A DNA stretch of 64,000 nt from Actinokineospora auranticolor (GCF_002934265.1 NZ_PTIX01000003.1:124001-188000), one strand, 5' to 3'; shown: positions 14,428 through 25,237, counted from the first letter of the stretch. A program made the numbers and translations. Notes: generated by a model from the letters alone, not told the origin.

Positions 14428-14444
14428 TCCCCTACCCGCGTGAG

Positions 14445-14509
14445 GCGGGGCCACCCGGCCCCGCTGCCCGCACAGACCCAGATAGCCGCTCCCGGGCAGG
14501 CCGGATAAT
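14445..14509 (+). promoter_or_regulatory. fusA-tuf spacer: hairpin and possible tuf promoter
   Basis: An 8-bp stem (14445-14452 with 14457-14464) lies just after fusA. A -10-like GATAAT follows at 14504-14509; the matching -35 position (14481-14486, GATAGC) is poor. A separate tuf promoter would fit the high demand for EF-Tu, but the evidence is weak. Confidence 0.35.
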
Positions 14510-14560
14510 GTCCGACTCGGGTAGCGGAGAAAAGCAAATCCAGTCCAGGAGGACAGTCCA

Positions 14561-15754
14561 GTGGCGAAGGCCAAGTTCGAGCGGACCAAGCCGCACGTCA
14601 ACATCGGCACCATTGGTCACATCGACCATGGCAAGACCACGCTGACCGCGGCCATCTCCAAGGTCCTGCACGACAAGTACCCCGACCTGAACCCCTTCAC
14701 GCCGTTCGACGAGATCGACAAGGCGCCGGAGGAGAAGCAGCGCGGCATCACCATCTCCATCGCGCACATCGAGTACCAGACGGAGAAGCGCCACTACGCG
14801 CACGTCGACTGCCCGGGTCACGCGGACTACGTCAAGAACATGATCACCGGTGCGGCGCAGATGGACGGCGCCATCCTGGTGGTCGCCGCGACCGACGGCC
14901 CGATGCCGCAGACGCGTGAGCACGTGCTGCTCGCCCGCCAGGTCGGCGTGCCGTACATCGTCGTCGCCCTGAACAAGGCCGACATGGTGGACGACGAGGA
15001 GATCCTGGAGCTCGTCGAGCTCGAGGTCCGCGAGCTGCTCTCCGCCCAGGAGTTCCCGGGCGACGACCTGCCGGTCGTGCGCGTCTCCGCGCTCAAGGCC
15101 CTCGAGGGCGACGCCGAGTGGGGCGCCCGCCTGATCGAGCTCATGGACGCGGTCGACGAGGCCATCCCGGAGCCGGAGCGCGAGACCGACAAGCCCTTCC
15201 TCATGCCCGTTGAGGATGTCTTCACGATCACCGGCCGCGGCACCGTCGCGACCGGCCGGATCGAGCGCGGCATCATCAACGTCAACGAGGAGGTCGAGAT
15301 CGTCGGCATCCGCGAGAAGGCGCAGAAGACCACCGTCACCGGTGTCGAGATGTTCCGCAAGCTGCTCGACCAGGGCCAGGCGGGCGACAACGTCGGCCTC
15401 CTGCTCCGCGGCATCAAGCGCGAGGACATCGAGCGCGGCCAGGTCATCGTGAAGCCGGGCACCACGACCCCGCACACCGACTTCGAGGCCCAGGTCGTCA
15501 TCCTGAGCAAGGACGAGGGCGGCCGTCACACCCCGTTCTTCAACAACTACCGCCCGCAGTTCTACTTCCGCACCACCGACGTGACCGGCGTCGTGACCCT
15601 CCCCGAGGGCACCGAGATGGTCATGCCGGGCGACAGCACGGGCATGACCGTCGCGCTGATCCAGCCCATCGCGATGGACGAGGGTCTGCGCTTCGCGATC
15701 CGCGAGGGTGGCCGCACCGTCGGCGCGGGCCGGGTCGTCAAGATCATCAAGTAG
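14561..15754 (+). CDS. tuf: Elongation factor Tu
   Basis: EF-Tu (397 residues) carries aminoacyl-tRNA to the ribosome as a GTP complex. [11 protein letters not shown] (P-loop), [11 protein letters not shown] and [10 protein letters not shown] are the nucleotide-binding motifs. Domains 2 and 3 are complete and end in [15 protein letters not shown]. The start is GTG behind CAGGAGGA. Last gene of the str operon, ended by a strong hairpin. Confidence 0.99.
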   Translation: MAKAKFERTKPHVNIGTIGHIDHGKTTLTAAISKVLHDKYPDLNPFTPFDEIDKAPEEKQRGITISIAHIEYQTEKRHYAHVDCPGHADYVKNMITGAAQMDGAILVVAATDGPMPQTREHVLLARQVGVPYIVVALNKADMVDDEEILELVELEVRELLSAQEFPGDDLPVVRVSALKALEGDAEWGARLIELMDAVDEAIPEPERETDKPFLMPVEDVFTITGRGTVATGRIERGIINVNEEVEIVGIREKAQKTTVTGVEMFRKLLDQGQAGDNVGLLLRGIKREDIERGQVIVKPGTTTPHTDFEAQVVILSKDEGGRHTPFFNNYRPQFYFRTTDVTGVVTLPEGTEMVMPGDSTGMTVALIQPIAMDEGLRFAIREGGRTVGAGRVVKIIK

Positions 15755-15760
15755 TTCCCA

Positions 15761-15796
15761 TCGGGGGGTCGGACCACGGGTCCGACCCCCCGATTT
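15761..15796 (+). terminator. tuf terminator
   Basis: A perfect 15-bp stem (15761-15775 with 15779-15793), ACG loop and a short TTT tail begin six bases after the tuf stop. Confidence 0.8.
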
Positions 15797-15824
15797 GGAT
15801 CGCCACGAGAGCGTGTGGCATCCT
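15795..15824 (+). promoter_or_regulatory. Candidate S10 operon promoter
   Basis: TTGGAT (15795-15800), an 18-base spacer and CATCCT (15819-15824) resemble the rpsL promoter in spacing and in the GG-ATC-TT context of the -10. The hexamers are less good than at rpsL. Confidence 0.4.
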
Positions 15825-16100
15825 TTATGGGTTGCTCGTCGCGGGGCGGCCGGTGAAGCTCTTTTCCCGGCCGCCTCCGCGTGAGAGCTGGGACTCCTTA
15901 GCGGGGGTTCCTCCAAGACAGACGATGCGCGGCTAGCCCAAGGATTTCGTCCAAGGGACCGCCATGAGGGTACGGCGCGACACGCCCGACCTCGTGGACC
16001 GGGAGCCGGTGGATCGCAGCATGTGAACAGGGAAGCGGCGCGGTCCGGCCTGACATAGGTCTGCCGACATCGCAACGAACTAGAGGAACGGCAAGCCACC
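15825..16100 (+). promoter_or_regulatory. S10 operon leader with structured RNA
   Basis: No gene is visible. A stem-loop at 15841-15880 pairs GCGG-CGGCCGG with CCGGCCG-CCGC. Blocks GGACTCCT (15891), GTTCCTCC (15907) and the 18-mer at 15977-15994 are identical to blocks in the rpsL leader. AGAGGAACGGCAAG just before the ATG gives the ribosome site for rpsJ. Inference: a regulatory leader for ribosomal protein synthesis. Confidence 0.5.
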
Positions 16101-16406
16101 ATGGCGGGACAGAAGATCCGCATCCGGCTCAAGGCCTACGACCACGAGGCGATCGACGCGTCCGCGCGCAAGATCGTGGAGACCGTGACGCGCACTGGCG
16201 CGCGGGTCGTGGGGCCGGTGCCGCTGCCCACGGAGAAGAACGTCTACTGCGTCATCCGCTCGCCGCACAAGTACAAGGACTCGCGCGAGCACTTCGAGAT
16301 GCGTACGCACAAGCGTCTGATCGACATCCTCGACCCCACGCCGAAGACGGTGGACGCGCTCATGCGCATCGACCTGCCGGCGAGTGTCGACGTCAACATC
16401 CAGTAA
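16101..16406 (+). CDS. rpsJ: 30S ribosomal protein S10
   Basis: S10 (101 residues) is a 30S head protein that also acts as NusE in transcription antitermination. The start [19 protein letters not shown] and the loop [19 protein letters not shown] are typical. It opens the S10 operon; rplC follows after 33 bases. Confidence 0.98.
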   Translation: MAGQKIRIRLKAYDHEAIDASARKIVETVTRTGARVVGPVPLPTEKNVYCVIRSPHKYKDSREHFEMRTHKRLIDILDPTPKTVDALMRIDLPASVDVNIQ

Positions 16407-16439
16407 GTGCGGCGCTGAGCGGCGGAGAGAAACACAGTC

Positions 16440-17090
16440 ATGTCTGACAGGCAGATGAAGGGAATCCTGGGCACGAAGCTCGGGATGACCCAGGTCTTCG
16501 ACGAGAACAACCGGATCGTTCCGGTCACCGTCGTCAAGGCGGGGCCCAACGTGGTCACGCAGGTGCGCAAGGCCGACAACGACGGCTACGTCGCCGTGCA
16601 GCTCGCCTACGGCGCCATCGACCCGCGCAAGGTGAACAAGCCCGAGTCCGGGCACTTCGCCAAGGCCGGTGTCACCCCGCGCCGCTTCCTCGCCGAGCTG
16701 CGCACCTCCGACGCCGAGACCTACGAGGTCGGCCAGGAGATCACCGCCGAGGTGTTCGAGGCGGGCCAGGTCGTGGACGCGACCGGCACCACCAAGGGCA
16801 AGGGCACCGCGGGTGTCATGAAGCGGCACGGCTTCAAGGGTCTGGGCGCCTCGCACGGCACCCAGCGCAAGCACCGCTCCCCGGGCTCCATCGGCGGTTG
16901 CGCCACCCCCGGTCGCGTGTTCAAGGGCCTGCGCATGGCGGGTCGCATGGGCAACGTCCGGGTCACCACCCAGAACCTGAAGGTGCACCGGGTCGACGCC
17001 GACTCCGGCCTGATCCTGATCAAGGGTGCCGTCCCCGGCCCCAAGGGCGGTCTGGTGTTCCTCAAGACCGCTGCGAAGGGCGGTGCCTGA
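16440..17090 (+). CDS. rplC: 50S ribosomal protein L3
   Basis: L3 (216 residues) is an early 50S assembly protein reaching toward the peptidyl-transferase centre. [21 protein letters not shown] and the loop segment [15 protein letters not shown] are family hallmarks. It is followed by rplD, whose ATG lies one base after its stop. Confidence 0.98.
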   Translation: MSDRQMKGILGTKLGMTQVFDENNRIVPVTVVKAGPNVVTQVRKADNDGYVAVQLAYGAIDPRKVNKPESGHFAKAGVTPRRFLAELRTSDAETYEVGQEITAEVFEAGQVVDATGTTKGKGTAGVMKRHGFKGLGASHGTQRKHRSPGSIGGCATPGRVFKGLRMAGRMGNVRVTTQNLKVHRVDADSGLILIKGAVPGPKGGLVFLKTAAKGGA

Positions 17091-17091
17091 G

Positions 17092-17769
17092 ATGACCAGC
17101 GTTGACATCAAGGCCCCCGGTGGCAAGACCGACGGTTCGGTCGACCTGCCCGCCGAGATCTTCGACGTGCAGGCCAACGTCCCGCTGATGCACCAGGTCG
17201 TCGTGGCCCAGCTCGCGGCCGCGCGCCAGGGCACGCACTCGACCAAGACCCGCGGTGAGGTCTCCGGTGGCGGCAAGAAGCCGTACCGGCAGAAGGGCAC
17301 CGGCCGCGCCCGCCAGGGCTCGACCCGCGCGCCGCAGTTCGTCGGCGGTGGCGTCGTGCACGGCCCGCAGCCGCGCGACTACTCGCAGCGGACGCCCAAG
17401 AAGATGAAGGCCGCCGCGCTGCGCGGTGCGCTCTCCGACCGGGCCCGCGCGGGCCAGGTGCACGTGGTGACCGCCCTGATCGACGGCGACACCCCGTCCA
17501 CCAAGACCGCGCGCCAGCTGCTGGAGTCGGTCACCGCGGCCAAGCGCCTGCTGCTGGTGCTCACCCGCGACGAGGACGTCGCCTGGGTGTCGGTGCGCAA
17601 CCTGCCGCACGTGCACGTGATCGCGCCCGACCAGCTCAACACCTACGACGTGCTGGTCAACGACGACGTGGTGTTCACCAAGGCCGCCCTGGACGACTTC
17701 CTGTCCCGGCCGGTGAAGGTCGCCAAGGCCAAGGCGAGCTCGGCCGAGGTTTCGGAGGAGGACAAGTGA
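17092..17769 (+). CDS. rplD: 50S ribosomal protein L4
   Basis: L4 (225 residues) lines the peptide exit tunnel; in E. coli it also represses the S10 operon. The extended loop [20 protein letters not shown] is complete. ATG 17092 is the family start, immediately after rplC. Its TGA overlaps the rplW start (GTGA). Whether L4 acts on the long leader upstream of rpsJ is unknown here. Confidence 0.97.
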   Translation: MTSVDIKAPGGKTDGSVDLPAEIFDVQANVPLMHQVVVAQLAAARQGTHSTKTRGEVSGGGKKPYRQKGTGRARQGSTRAPQFVGGGVVHGPQPRDYSQRTPKKMKAAALRGALSDRARAGQVHVVTALIDGDTPSTKTARQLLESVTAAKRLLLVLTRDEDVAWVSVRNLPHVHVIAPDQLNTYDVLVNDDVVFTKAALDDFLSRPVKVAKAKASSAEVSEEDK

Positions 17770-18065
17770 TCCCCGACCCCCGCGACATCCTTCTCGCGCC
17801 GGTGATCTCCGAGAAGTCCTACGGGCTCCTCGAGGAGAACAAGTACACCTTCGTGGTGCACCCGAGCGCCAACAAGACCGCGATCAAGATCGCCGTGGAG
17901 AAGGTTTTCGGCGTCAAGGTCGTCAGCGTCAACACGCTGAACCGCAACGGCAAGCGCAAGCGCACCCGCACCGGGTACGGCAAGCGCAAGGACACCAAGC
18001 GGGCAATCGTGACGCTGTCCGCCGAGAGCAAGCCGATCGAGATCTTCGGCGGCCCGGCCGCGTAA
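17766..18065 (+). CDS. rplW: 50S ribosomal protein L23
   Basis: L23 (99 residues) sits at the tunnel exit and docks trigger factor and [25 protein letters not shown] and the conserved [22 protein letters not shown] loop are seen. The GTG start overlaps the rplD stop by four bases, which indicates translational coupling. Confidence 0.97.
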   Translation: MIPDPRDILLAPVISEKSYGLLEENKYTFVVHPSANKTAIKIAVEKVFGVKVVSVNTLNRNGKRKRTRTGYGKRKDTKRAIVTLSAESKPIEIFGGPAA

Positions 18066-18079
18066 GGGACTGAGCAGAC

Positions 18080-18913
18080 ATGGGTATCCGCAAGTACAAG
18101 CCGACGACCCCCGGTCGTCGCGGCGCCAGTGTCTCGGACTTCGCCGAGATCACCCGGTCGACGCCGGAGAAGTCGCTGATCCGCCCGCTGCACGGGCGCG
18201 GCGGCCGCAACGCGCACGGCAAGATCACCACCCGGCACAAGGGTGGCGGTCACAAGCGCGCGTACCGGCTGATCGACTTCCGGCGCAACGACAAGGACGG
18301 CGTTCCGGCCAAGGTCGCGCACATCGAGTACGACCCCAACCGCACCGCGCGCATCGCGCTGCTGCACTACGCCGACGGCGAGAAGCGCTACATCATCGCG
18401 CCGAACAAGCTGCAGCAGGGCGACCCGATTGAGAACGGCCCCCGCGCCGACATCAAGCCGGGCAACAACCTGCCGCTGCGCAACATCCCCGTCGGTACCG
18501 TGATCCACGCGATCGAGCTCCGCCCCGGTGGCGGCGCCAAGATCGCCCGGTCCGCGGGCGCCAGCGTGCAGCTCGTCGCGAAGGACGGCCCCTACGCCCA
18601 GCTGCGGATGCCCTCGGGCGAGATCCGCAACGTGGACGTGCGCTGCCGCGCCACCGTCGGTGAGGTCGGCAACGCCGAGCACTCCAACATCAACTGGGGC
18701 AAGGCGGGCCGCATGCGGTGGAAGGGCAAGCGCCCGACCGTCCGCGGTGTCGCGATGAACCCGGTCGACCACCCGCACGGTGGTGGTGAGGGCAAGACCT
18801 CCGGTGGTCGCCACCCGGTGAACCCGGCCGGTAAGCCCGAAGGCCGCACCCGCCGCCGCAAGGCGAGTGACAAGTTGATCGTCCGCCGCCGCCGTACCGG
18901 CAAGAAGCGCTGA
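18080..18913 (+). CDS. rplB: 50S ribosomal protein L2
   Basis: L2 (277 residues) binds 23S rRNA close to the peptidyl-transferase centre and an inter-subunit bridge. [23 protein letters not shown] and the C-terminal [19 protein letters not shown], which carries the key histidine, are present. Spaced 14 bases after rplW. Confidence 0.98.
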   Translation: MGIRKYKPTTPGRRGASVSDFAEITRSTPEKSLIRPLHGRGGRNAHGKITTRHKGGGHKRAYRLIDFRRNDKDGVPAKVAHIEYDPNRTARIALLHYADGEKRYIIAPNKLQQGDPIENGPRADIKPGNNLPLRNIPVGTVIHAIELRPGGGAKIARSAGASVQLVAKDGPYAQLRMPSGEIRNVDVRCRATVGEVGNAEHSNINWGKAGRMRWKGKRPTVRGVAMNPVDHPHGGGEGKTSGGRHPVNPAGKPEGRTRRRKASDKLIVRRRRTGKKR

Positions 18914-18931
18914 GCAGGGAGGTAGAAGACA

Positions 18932-19213
18932 ATGCCACGCAGCCTGAAGAAGGGCCCGTTCGTGGACGACCACCTGCTCAAGAAGGTGGACGCGCTCAAC
19001 GACTCGGGTAAGAAGACCGTCATCAAGACCTGGTCCCGCCGGTCCACGATCACCCCGGACATGCTGGGTCACACCATCGCGGTGCACGACGGCCGCAAGC
19101 ACGTCCCGGTGTTCGTCTCCGAGGCCATGGTGGGTCACAAGCTGGGCGAGTTCGCCCCGACCCGCACGTTCAAGGGCCACGTCAAGGACGACCGCAAGGC
19201 CCGTCGCCGCTAG
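18932..19213 (+). CDS. rpsS: 30S ribosomal protein S19
   Basis: S19 (93 residues) forms a complex with S13 in the 30S head. [16 protein letters not shown] and the end [13 protein letters not shown] are typical. GGGAGG precedes the ATG. Confidence 0.98.
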   Translation: MPRSLKKGPFVDDHLLKKVDALNDSGKKTVIKTWSRRSTITPDMLGHTIAVHDGRKHVPVFVSEAMVGHKLGEFAPTRTFKGHVKDDRKARRR

Positions 19214-19262
19214 TCGGCGGCTCGATCACCAGAGCAAGTAGGAAGAGCAAGGGGAAGCAGCG

Positions 19263-19691
19263 ATGAACGCCCGCAACGACGCCGAGGCCGCGGAGTTCCC
19301 GCGCGCCGTGGCTCGGGCTCGCTACGTTCGCGCCACGCCGATGAAGGTGCGCCGCGTCGTCGAGCTCATCAGGGGACGTAGCGCAAGCGAGGCCCTGGCC
19401 GTGCTCCGGTTCGCGCCGCAGGCTGCCAGTGAGCCGGTCGCGAAGGTGCTGGCCAGTGCCGTCGCCAACGCCGAGAACAACCTCAACCTCGACCCCGACA
19501 CCCTGTGGGTGTCCGTGGCGTACGTGGACGAGGGCCCGACGCTGAAGCGGTTCCGGCCGCGCGCGCAGGGCCGGGCGTACCGGATCCGCAAGCGGACGAG
19601 CCACATCACGGTCGAGGTCGAGTCCCGGCCGGTGCAGAAGCCGCAGGCCGCCAAGGCTCGCAAGACGAGCACGAAGGGTGGTGCCCGCTAA
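19263..19691 (+). CDS. rplV: 50S ribosomal protein L22
   Basis: L22 (142 residues) has a beta-hairpin in the exit tunnel near the macrolide site. [17 protein letters not shown] and [18 protein letters not shown] are diagnostic. A lysine/alanine-rich tail of about 20 residues is typical of actinobacteria. The TAA overlaps the rpsC ATG by one base. Confidence 0.98.
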   Translation: MNARNDAEAAEFPRAVARARYVRATPMKVRRVVELIRGRSASEALAVLRFAPQAASEPVAKVLASAVANAENNLNLDPDTLWVSVAYVDEGPTLKRFRPRAQGRAYRIRKRTSHITVEVESRPVQKPQAAKARKTSTKGGAR

Positions 19692-20512
19692 TGGGGCAGA
19701 AGATCAACCCGCACGGCTTCCGGCTCGGGATCACCACCGACTGGCGGTCCCGCTGGTACGCCGACAAGCAGTACGCGGAGTACGTGGCCGAGGACGTGAA
19801 GATCCGCAAGCTGCTGTCCAAGGGCATGGAGCGCGCGGGCATCTCCCGCGTGGAGATCGAGCGCACCCGTGACCGCGTGCGCGTCGACATCCACACCGCT
19901 CGCCCGGGCATCGTCATCGGCCGCCGCGGCGCCGAGGCGGACCGCATCCGCGGTGAGCTGGAGAAGCTCACCAAGAAGCAGGTGCAGCTCAACATCCTCG
20001 AGGTCAAGAACCCCGAGTCGGACGCCCAGCTGGTCGCCCAGGTGACCGCGGAGCAGCTGTCCAACCGCGTGTCCTTCCGCCGCGCGATGCGCAAGGCCAT
20101 CCAGTCGGCCATGCGCTCGCCGCAGGTCAAGGGCATCCGGGTGCAGTGCGGTGGCCGTCTCGGCGGTGCCGAGATGTCCCGCTCCGAGCACTACCGCGAG
20201 GGCCGGGTCCCGCTGCACACGCTGCGCGCGGACATCGACTACGGCTTCTTCGAGGCCCGCACCACCTTCGGCCGCATCGGCGTCAAGGTGTGGATCTACA
20301 AGGGCGAGGTCGTCGGCGGTCGCCGCGAGCAGGAGGCCCGCTCGGCCGCTCCGGACACCCGTCGCGAGCCGCGCCGCGAGCGCCCGAACCGCGCTCGCCG
20401 TTCCGGTGCCTCCGGCACCACCGCCACCAGCACCGAGGCGGGCCGCGCGGCCGCCGAGGCACAGACGAAGGCCGACGCCCCCGCGGCGGAGGCTTCCAAC
20501 GGGGAGGGCTGA
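19691..20512 (+). CDS. rpsC: 30S ribosomal protein S3
   Basis: S3 (273 residues) is at the mRNA entry site. [20 protein letters not shown] opens the protein; the KH domain with [14 protein letters not shown] is followed by the C-terminal domain. After about residue 210 there is a charged, low-complexity tail ([14 protein letters not shown], then Ala/Thr/Glu-rich), usual in actinobacteria. ATG 19691 overlaps the rplV stop. Confidence 0.98.
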   Translation: MGQKINPHGFRLGITTDWRSRWYADKQYAEYVAEDVKIRKLLSKGMERAGISRVEIERTRDRVRVDIHTARPGIVIGRRGAEADRIRGELEKLTKKQVQLNILEVKNPESDAQLVAQVTAEQLSNRVSFRRAMRKAIQSAMRSPQVKGIRVQCGGRLGGAEMSRSEHYREGRVPLHTLRADIDYGFFEARTTFGRIGVKVWIYKGEVVGGRREQEARSAAPDTRREPRRERPNRARRSGASGTTATSTEAGRAAAEAQTKADAPAAEASNGEG

Positions 20513-20517
20513 TCCCA

Positions 20518-20937
20518 GTGCTCATCCCGCGCAGGGTCAAGCACCGCAAGCAGCACCACCCGAAGCGCTCGGGTGCGGCCAAGGGCGGCACGAAGGTCAC
20601 CTTCGGCGAGTTCGGCATCCAGGCGCTCGAGCCCGCTTACGTGACCAACCGGCAGATCGAGTCGGCTCGTATCGCCATCAACCGGCACATCCGCCGTGGT
20701 GGCAAGGTCTGGATCAACATCTTCCCGGACCGCCCGCTGACCAAGAAGCCCGCCGAGACCCGCATGGGTTCCGGTAAGGGTTCGCCCGAGTACTGGGTGG
20801 CCAACGTCAAGCCGGGGCGCGTGATGTTCGAGATGTCGTTCCCGAACGAGCAGATCGCTCGCGAGGCGCTGCGCCGCGCGATCCACAAGCTCCCGATGAA
20901 GTGCCGGATCGTCACGCGTGAGGGTGGTGACTTCTGA
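20518..20937 (+). CDS. rplP: 50S ribosomal protein L16
   Basis: L16 (139 residues) positions tRNA at the A site. [18 protein letters not shown] and the [19 protein letters not shown] loop with the conserved arginine are present. GTG 20518 gives the family length and lies six bases after rpsC. Its TGA shares a base with the rpmC ATG. Confidence 0.97.
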   Translation: MLIPRRVKHRKQHHPKRSGAAKGGTKVTFGEFGIQALEPAYVTNRQIESARIAINRHIRRGGKVWINIFPDRPLTKKPAETRMGSGKGSPEYWVANVKPGRVMFEMSFPNEQIAREALRRAIHKLPMKCRIVTREGGDF

Positions 20938-21182
20938 TGGCCGCTGGCACCACCGCCACCGACCTTCGCGAGCTGACCGACGAGGAACTGGTCCTGCGGC
21001 TGCGCGAGGCCAAGGAAGAGCTGTTCAACCTCCGCTTCCAGATGGCGACCGGGCAGCTCGACAACAACCGCAGGCTGCGCACGGTTCGGCACGACATCGC
21101 CCGGGTCTACACCGTGATGCGCGAGCGCGAGCTCGGCCTCTCGCAGTCCCCGGACGCGACGAACGATGAAGGTGCCGCATGA
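20937..21182 (+). CDS. rpmC: 50S ribosomal protein L29
   Basis: L29 (81 residues) is near the tunnel exit. [27 protein letters not shown]-type helices and the [18 protein letters not shown] segment identify it. The start overlaps the rplP stop (TGATG); the end overlaps rpsQ by four bases (ATGA). Confidence 0.97.
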   Translation: MAAGTTATDLRELTDEELVLRLREAKEELFNLRFQMATGQLDNNRRLRTVRHDIARVYTVMRERELGLSQSPDATNDEGAA

Positions 21183-21469
21183 GCGAGAACCAGACCGCGA
21201 CCACTGACGAGGTCCAGGCGCGCAACACCCGCAAGGTCCGCGAGGGCCTCGTGGTCTCGGACAAGATGGACAAGACCATCGTTGTCGCGCTCGAGGACCG
21301 CAAGAAGCACCCGCGCTACGCCAAGGTCCTGCGCTCCACCACCAAGGTGAAGGCGCACGACGAGGAGAACAGCGCGGGCGTCGGTGACCGCGTCCTGCTG
21401 ATGGAGACCCGACCGCTGTCGGCCACCAAGCGGTGGCGGCTGGTCGAGATCCTCGAGAAGGCCAAGTAA
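21179..21469 (+). CDS. rpsQ: 30S ribosomal protein S17
   Basis: S17 (96 residues) is a primary 16S rRNA-binding protein. The core [19 protein letters not shown] and the end [20 protein letters not shown] are typical; about 20 N-terminal residues are acidic and less conserved. It overlaps rpmC by four bases. 78 bases without a gene separate it from rplN. Confidence 0.97.
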   Translation: MSENQTATTDEVQARNTRKVREGLVVSDKMDKTIVVALEDRKKHPRYAKVLRSTTKVKAHDEENSAGVGDRVLLMETRPLSATKRWRLVEILEKAK

Positions 21470-21547
21470 CCAGCGTTTTCCAGCTAGCAAGGCCGAGCCT
21501 GTCAGGTCGGCAATCTGGCAGGCCAAGAATGGTCAGGGAGTAAGCAA

Positions 21548-21916
21548 GTGATCCAGCAGGAGTCGCGGCTCCGGGTCGCCGACAACACCGGTGCGAAGGA
21601 AATCCTCTGCATCCGTGTTCTCGGTGGCTCCGGCCGCCGCTACGCGGGCATCGGCGACATCATCGTCGCCACCGTCAAGGACGCGATCCCGGGTGCCGGT
21701 GTGAAGAAGGGTGACGTGGTCAAGGCCGTCGTCGTCCGCACCGTCAAGGAGCGCCGCCGTCCGGACGGGTCCTACATCCGCTTCGACGAGAACGCCGCCG
21801 TGCTCATCAAGAACGAGGGTGAGCCCCGCGGTACCCGCATCTTCGGCCCGGTCGGCCGCGAGCTGCGCGACAAGAAGTTCATGAAGATCATCTCGCTGGC
21901 GCCGGAGGTGCTCTGA
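21548..21916 (+). CDS. rplN: 50S ribosomal protein L14
   Basis: L14 (122 residues) binds 23S rRNA at an inter-subunit bridge with S12 and 16S helix 14. [20 protein letters not shown] and the end [16 protein letters not shown] are diagnostic. GTG start behind CAGGGAG. Confidence 0.98.
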   Translation: MIQQESRLRVADNTGAKEILCIRVLGGSGRRYAGIGDIIVATVKDAIPGAGVKKGDVVKAVVVRTVKERRRPDGSYIRFDENAAVLIKNEGEPRGTRIFGPVGRELRDKKFMKIISLAPEVL

Positions 21917-21917
21917 C

Positions 21918-22235
21918 ATGAAGATCAAGAAGGGCGACACGGTCGTCGTCATCTCGGGCAAGGACAAGGGCGCGAAGGGCAAGGTCATCCACGCCTACCC
22001 GACGACGAACAAGGTCCTGGTCGAGGGTGTCAACCGGATCAAGAAGCACACCCGGGTCTCGCAGACCCAGCGCGGTGCGCAGTCCGGCGGCATCGTGACC
22101 CAGGAGGCCCCGATCCACGTCAGCAACGTCATGCTGGTGTCGGACGGCAAGGCCGTGCGGGTCGGCTACCAGTTCAACGACGACGGCCGCAAGGTCCGCG
22201 TGGCCCGCGGCAAGGGCAACGGGAAGGAGATCTGA
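21918..22235 (+). CDS. rplX: 50S ribosomal protein L24
   Basis: L24 (105 residues) starts 50S assembly. The KOW motif [20 protein letters not shown] lies at the N-terminus. ATG one base after the rplN stop. Confidence 0.98.
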   Translation: MKIKKGDTVVVISGKDKGAKGKVIHAYPTTNKVLVEGVNRIKKHTRVSQTQRGAQSGGIVTQEAPIHVSNVMLVSDGKAVRVGYQFNDDGRKVRVARGKGNGKEI

Positions 22236-22237
22236 TC

Positions 22238-22801
22238 ATGACTACCACTGAGAAGGTCATCCCCCGGCTCAAGACGCGCTACCGCGAAGAGATCAAGGGC
22301 GCGCTCAAGGGCGAGTTCGACTACGCGAACGTCATGCAGATCCCGGGCGTGGTCAAGGTCGTCGTCAACATGGGCGTCGGCGAGGCGGCCCGCGACGGCA
22401 AGATGATCGAGGGCGCGATCCGCGACCTGGCGACCATCACCGGCCAGAAGCCCGAGGTCCGCAAGGCCCGCAAGTCCATCGCGCAGTTCAAGCTCCGCGA
22501 GGGCATGCCGATCGGCGCCCGGGTCACCCTGCGCGGCGACCGGATGTGGGAGTTCCTCGACCGGTTGCTGACCATCGCGCTGCCCCGTATCCGCGACTTC
22601 CGCGGCCTGTCGGGCAAGCAGTTCGACGGGAACGGCAACTACACCTTCGGTCTCAACGAGCAGTCGATGTTCCACGAGATCGATCCCGACAGCATCGACC
22701 GGCAGCGCGGCATGGACATCACCATCGTGACCACCGCGACCAACGACGACGAGGGCCGGGCGCTGCTCAAGCACCTGGGCTTCCCGTTCAAGGAGCAGTG
22801 A
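22238..22801 (+). CDS. rplE: 50S ribosomal protein L5
   Basis: L5 (187 residues) binds 5S rRNA and contacts the P-site t[22 protein letters not shown] and [20 protein letters not shown] are typical. AAGGAGATCTGATC precedes the ATG, a near-ideal ribosome site. Confidence 0.98.
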   Translation: MTTTEKVIPRLKTRYREEIKGALKGEFDYANVMQIPGVVKVVVNMGVGEAARDGKMIEGAIRDLATITGQKPEVRKARKSIAQFKLREGMPIGARVTLRGDRMWEFLDRLLTIALPRIRDFRGLSGKQFDGNGNYTFGLNEQSMFHEIDPDSIDRQRGMDITIVTTATNDDEGRALLKHLGFPFKEQ

Positions 22802-22809
22802 GGGATTCC

Positions 22810-22995
22810 GTGGCGAAGAAGGCTCTGGTCTCCAAGGCCGCCCGCAAGCCCAAGTTCGCGGTCCGCGCCTACACCCGGTGCAACCGGTGCGGTCGACCGC
22901 ACTCGGTGTTCCGCAAGTTCGGCCTGTGCCGGATCTGCCTCCGGCAGATGGCGCACCGCGGCGAGCTGCCCGGCGTGAGCAAGTCCAGCTGGTAA
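22810..22995 (+). CDS. rpsZ: 30S ribosomal protein S14, zinc type
   Basis: S14 type Z (61 residues). The four cysteines C24, C27, C40 and C43 form a zinc ribbon; the end [12 protein letters not shown] is invariant in this class. GTG 22810 lies eight bases after rplE. Many actinobacteria keep a second, zinc-free S14 elsewhere for zinc starvation; none is in this window. Confidence 0.97.
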   Translation: MAKKALVSKAARKPKFAVRAYTRCNRCGRPHSVFRKFGLCRICLRQMAHRGELPGVSKSSW

Positions 22996-23032
22996 AGCTA
23001 GCCCGCCTCCCCGGCATTTTGACGGGTGGTCG

Positions 23033-23085
23033 CCGTGGCGGCGACAGGCTCGGAGTGCGTACTCCGGGGTTGGCCGCCGCCACGG
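23033..23085 (+). other. Hairpin between rpsZ and rpsH
   Basis: An outer 11-bp stem (23033-23043 with 23075-23085) encloses an inner 6-bp stem (23051-23056 with 23061-23066). It sits in the 187-base gap between rpsZ and rpsH. Inference: a processing site or internal attenuator; E. coli uses this part of the spc operon for S8 repression, but likeness to the S8 target was not shown. Confidence 0.5.
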
Positions 23086-23182
23086 TGCCCCTGAGGTCCA
23101 GTAGCGGGACAGCTAGTTTCTCCACCCCCAGTTCGCCGTAGGCCCGAGAGGGAACCCCGGCGAGAAAGGTTGACAGGTCACC

Positions 23183-23581
23183 ATGACGATGACCGACCCG
23201 ATCGCAGACTTCTTGACTCGTCTGCGCAACGCCAACTCGGCGTACCACGACGCTGTCGTGCTGCCGCACAGCAAGCTCAAGGCGAACATCGCCGAGATCC
23301 TGAAGCGTGAGGGCTACATCGCGGGCTACCGCGACGAAGACGGCGAGAAGGGCAAGAACCTCGTCGTCGAGCTGAAGTACGGCCCGAACCGCGAGCGCAG
23401 CATCGCCGGTCTGCGCCGGGTGTCCAAGCCCGGTCTTCGGGTGTACGCGAAGTCGACCAACCTGCCCAAGGTCCTCGGCGGCCTCGGCGTGGCGATCATC
23501 TCCACGTCCGGTGGCCTGCTGACCGACCGCCAGGCCGGCAAGCAGGGCGTGGGCGGCGAAGTCCTCGCGTACGTCTGGTAA
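23183..23581 (+). CDS. rpsH: 30S ribosomal protein S8
   Basis: S8 (132 residues) binds the 16S central domain; in E. coli it represses the spc operon. [18 protein letters not shown] and the end [23 protein letters not shown] are diagnostic. Confidence 0.98.
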   Translation: MTMTDPIADFLTRLRNANSAYHDAVVLPHSKLKANIAEILKREGYIAGYRDEDGEKGKNLVVELKYGPNRERSIAGLRRVSKPGLRVYAKSTNLPKVLGGLGVAIISTSGGLLTDRQAGKQGVGGEVLAYVW

Positions 23582-23593
23582 GGGGGAGCAAGC

Positions 23594-24133
23594 ATGTCGC
23601 GCATCGGAAGGCTTCCGATCCCCGTGCCGTCCGGAGTGGACGTCACCATTGAAGGTCAGAGCGTCAGCGTGAAGGGGCCCAAGGGCACCCTCTCGCTCAC
23701 TGTCGCCGAGCCGATCACCGTCGAGCGCGCCGAGGACGGCACGCTCCAGGTCACCCGGCCCAACGACGAGCGCCGCAACCGCGCGCTCCACGGTCTCACC
23801 AGGTCGCTGGTCAACAACATCGTCGTCGGTGTGACCGCGGGCTATGAGAAGAAGATGGAGATCCACGGCGTCGGTTACCGCGTGACGGCCAAGGGCTCGG
23901 ACCTCGAGTTCGCCCTCGGCTACAGCCACCCGGTGAAGGTCGCCGCGCTGGAGGGCATCACCTTCGCGGTGGAGAGCCCCACCAAGTTCTCCGTCTCCGG
24001 CATCGACAAGCAGCGCGTCGGCGAGGTCGCGGCCAACATCCGCAAGCTGCGCAAGCCCGACCCGTACAAGGGCAAGGGCGTGCGGTACGCGGGCGAGAAG
24101 ATCCGCCGCAAGGTCGGAAAGACGGGTAAGTGA
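23594..24133 (+). CDS. rplF: 50S ribosomal protein L6
   Basis: L6 (179 residues) lies at the factor-binding region. [19 protein letters not shown] and the end [21 protein letters not shown] are typical. AAGGGGGAGCAAGC precedes the ATG. Confidence 0.98.
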   Translation: MSRIGRLPIPVPSGVDVTIEGQSVSVKGPKGTLSLTVAEPITVERAEDGTLQVTRPNDERRNRALHGLTRSLVNNIVVGVTAGYEKKMEIHGVGYRVTAKGSDLEFALGYSHPVKVAALEGITFAVESPTKFSVSGIDKQRVGEVAANIRKLRKPDPYKGKGVRYAGEKIRRKVGKTGK

Positions 24134-24135
24134 TC

Positions 24136-24537
24136 ATGAGCGAAGCGACAGTCACCAAGCGCAAGCCGGTGGGCAAGGACATCTCCACGGTCCGCCGCGT
24201 CGCCAAGGCCCGCAGGCACTTCCGGCTCCGCAAGAAGGTCAGCGGCACCGCCGAGCGCCCGCGCCTGGTCGTGCACCGGTCCTCGCGGCACATCACCGCG
24301 CAGATCGTCGACGACCTGGCGGGCCACACCCTGGTCAGCGCGTCCAGCCTCGAGGCGGACGTGCGCGGGGTCGAGGGCGACAAGAAGGCGCGTGCGGCCA
24401 AGGTCGGCGCCCTGTTGGCCTCCCGGGCCAAGGACGCGGGCATCGCCAAGGTCGTGTTCGACCGCGGCGGCAACAAGTACACCGGCCGGATCGCCTCGCT
24501 GGCCGACTCGGCCCGCGAAGCCGGGCTGGAGTTCTGA
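24136..24537 (+). CDS. rplR: 50S ribosomal protein L18
   Basis: L18 (133 residues from this ATG) binds 5S rRNA with L5. [20 protein letters not shown] and [24 protein letters not shown] identify it. A GTG at 24130, overlapping the rplF stop, could add two residues; both are plausible. Confidence 0.96.
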   Translation: MSEATVTKRKPVGKDISTVRRVAKARRHFRLRKKVSGTAERPRLVVHRSSRHITAQIVDDLAGHTLVSASSLEADVRGVEGDKKARAAKVGALLASRAKDAGIAKVVFDRGGNKYTGRIASLADSAREAGLEF

Positions 24538-24568
24538 TGACGAGCTACACCAAGGGAAGGAACGCCTG

Positions 24569-25234
24569 ATGCCGGGACGTACGCGGCAGTTCGGCGGCGG
24601 CCAGGGCGGCCCGGGCGGCGGTCAGGGCGGTAACGACCGCGGCGACCGGCGCGACCGCCGGGACCGGCGCGACGGCGGCGGTCGGGGCGGCGCGGCCGCC
24701 GAGAAGACCCCGCACATCGAGAAGGTCGTGGCGATCAACCGCGTCGCCAAGGTCGTCAAGGGCGGTCGGCGCTTCAGCTTCACCGCCCTGGTGGTCGTCG
24801 GCGACGGCGACGGCATGGTCGGTGTCGGCTACGGCAAGGCCAAGGAGGTGCCCGCCGCCATCGCGAAGGGCGTCGAGGAGGCGAAGAAGAACTTCTTCCG
24901 CGTCCCGCGCATCGGCGGCACCATCCCGCACCCGATCCAGGGCGAGAAGGCGGCTGGCGTCGTCCTGCTCCGCCCGGCGAGCGCCGGTACCGGCGTCATC
25001 GCCGGTGGCCCGGTCCGCGCGGTGCTGGAGTGCGCGGGTGTGCACGACGTGCTCTCGAAGTCGCTCGGCAGCGACAACGCGATCAACATCGTGCACGCCA
25101 CCATGGCCGCCCTGCGCGGCCTGCAGCGCCCGGAGGAGGTCGCGGCCCGCCGCGGCCTGCCGCTCGAGGACGTGGCTCCCGCGGGCATGCTCCGCGCCCG
25201 TGCCGCCGCGGCCACCGCTGGGACGGGGGTGTAG
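24569..25234 (+). CDS. rpsE: 30S ribosomal protein S5
   Basis: S5 (221 residues) helps decoding and binds mRNA near the entry site. After a Gly/Arg/Asp-rich N-terminal extension of about 45 residues, unique in composition but usual for actinobacteria, the dsRNA-binding fold begins at [37 protein letters not shown] is conserved. GGAAGGAACGCCTG precedes the ATG. Confidence 0.98.
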   Translation: MPGRTRQFGGGQGGPGGGQGGNDRGDRRDRRDRRDGGGRGGAAAEKTPHIEKVVAINRVAKVVKGGRRFSFTALVVVGDGDGMVGVGYGKAKEVPAAIAKGVEEAKKNFFRVPRIGGTIPHPIQGEKAAGVVLLRPASAGTGVIAGGPVRAVLECAGVHDVLSKSLGSDNAINIVHATMAALRGLQRPEEVAARRGLPLEDVAPAGMLRARAAAATAGTGV

Positions 25235-25237
25235 ACC

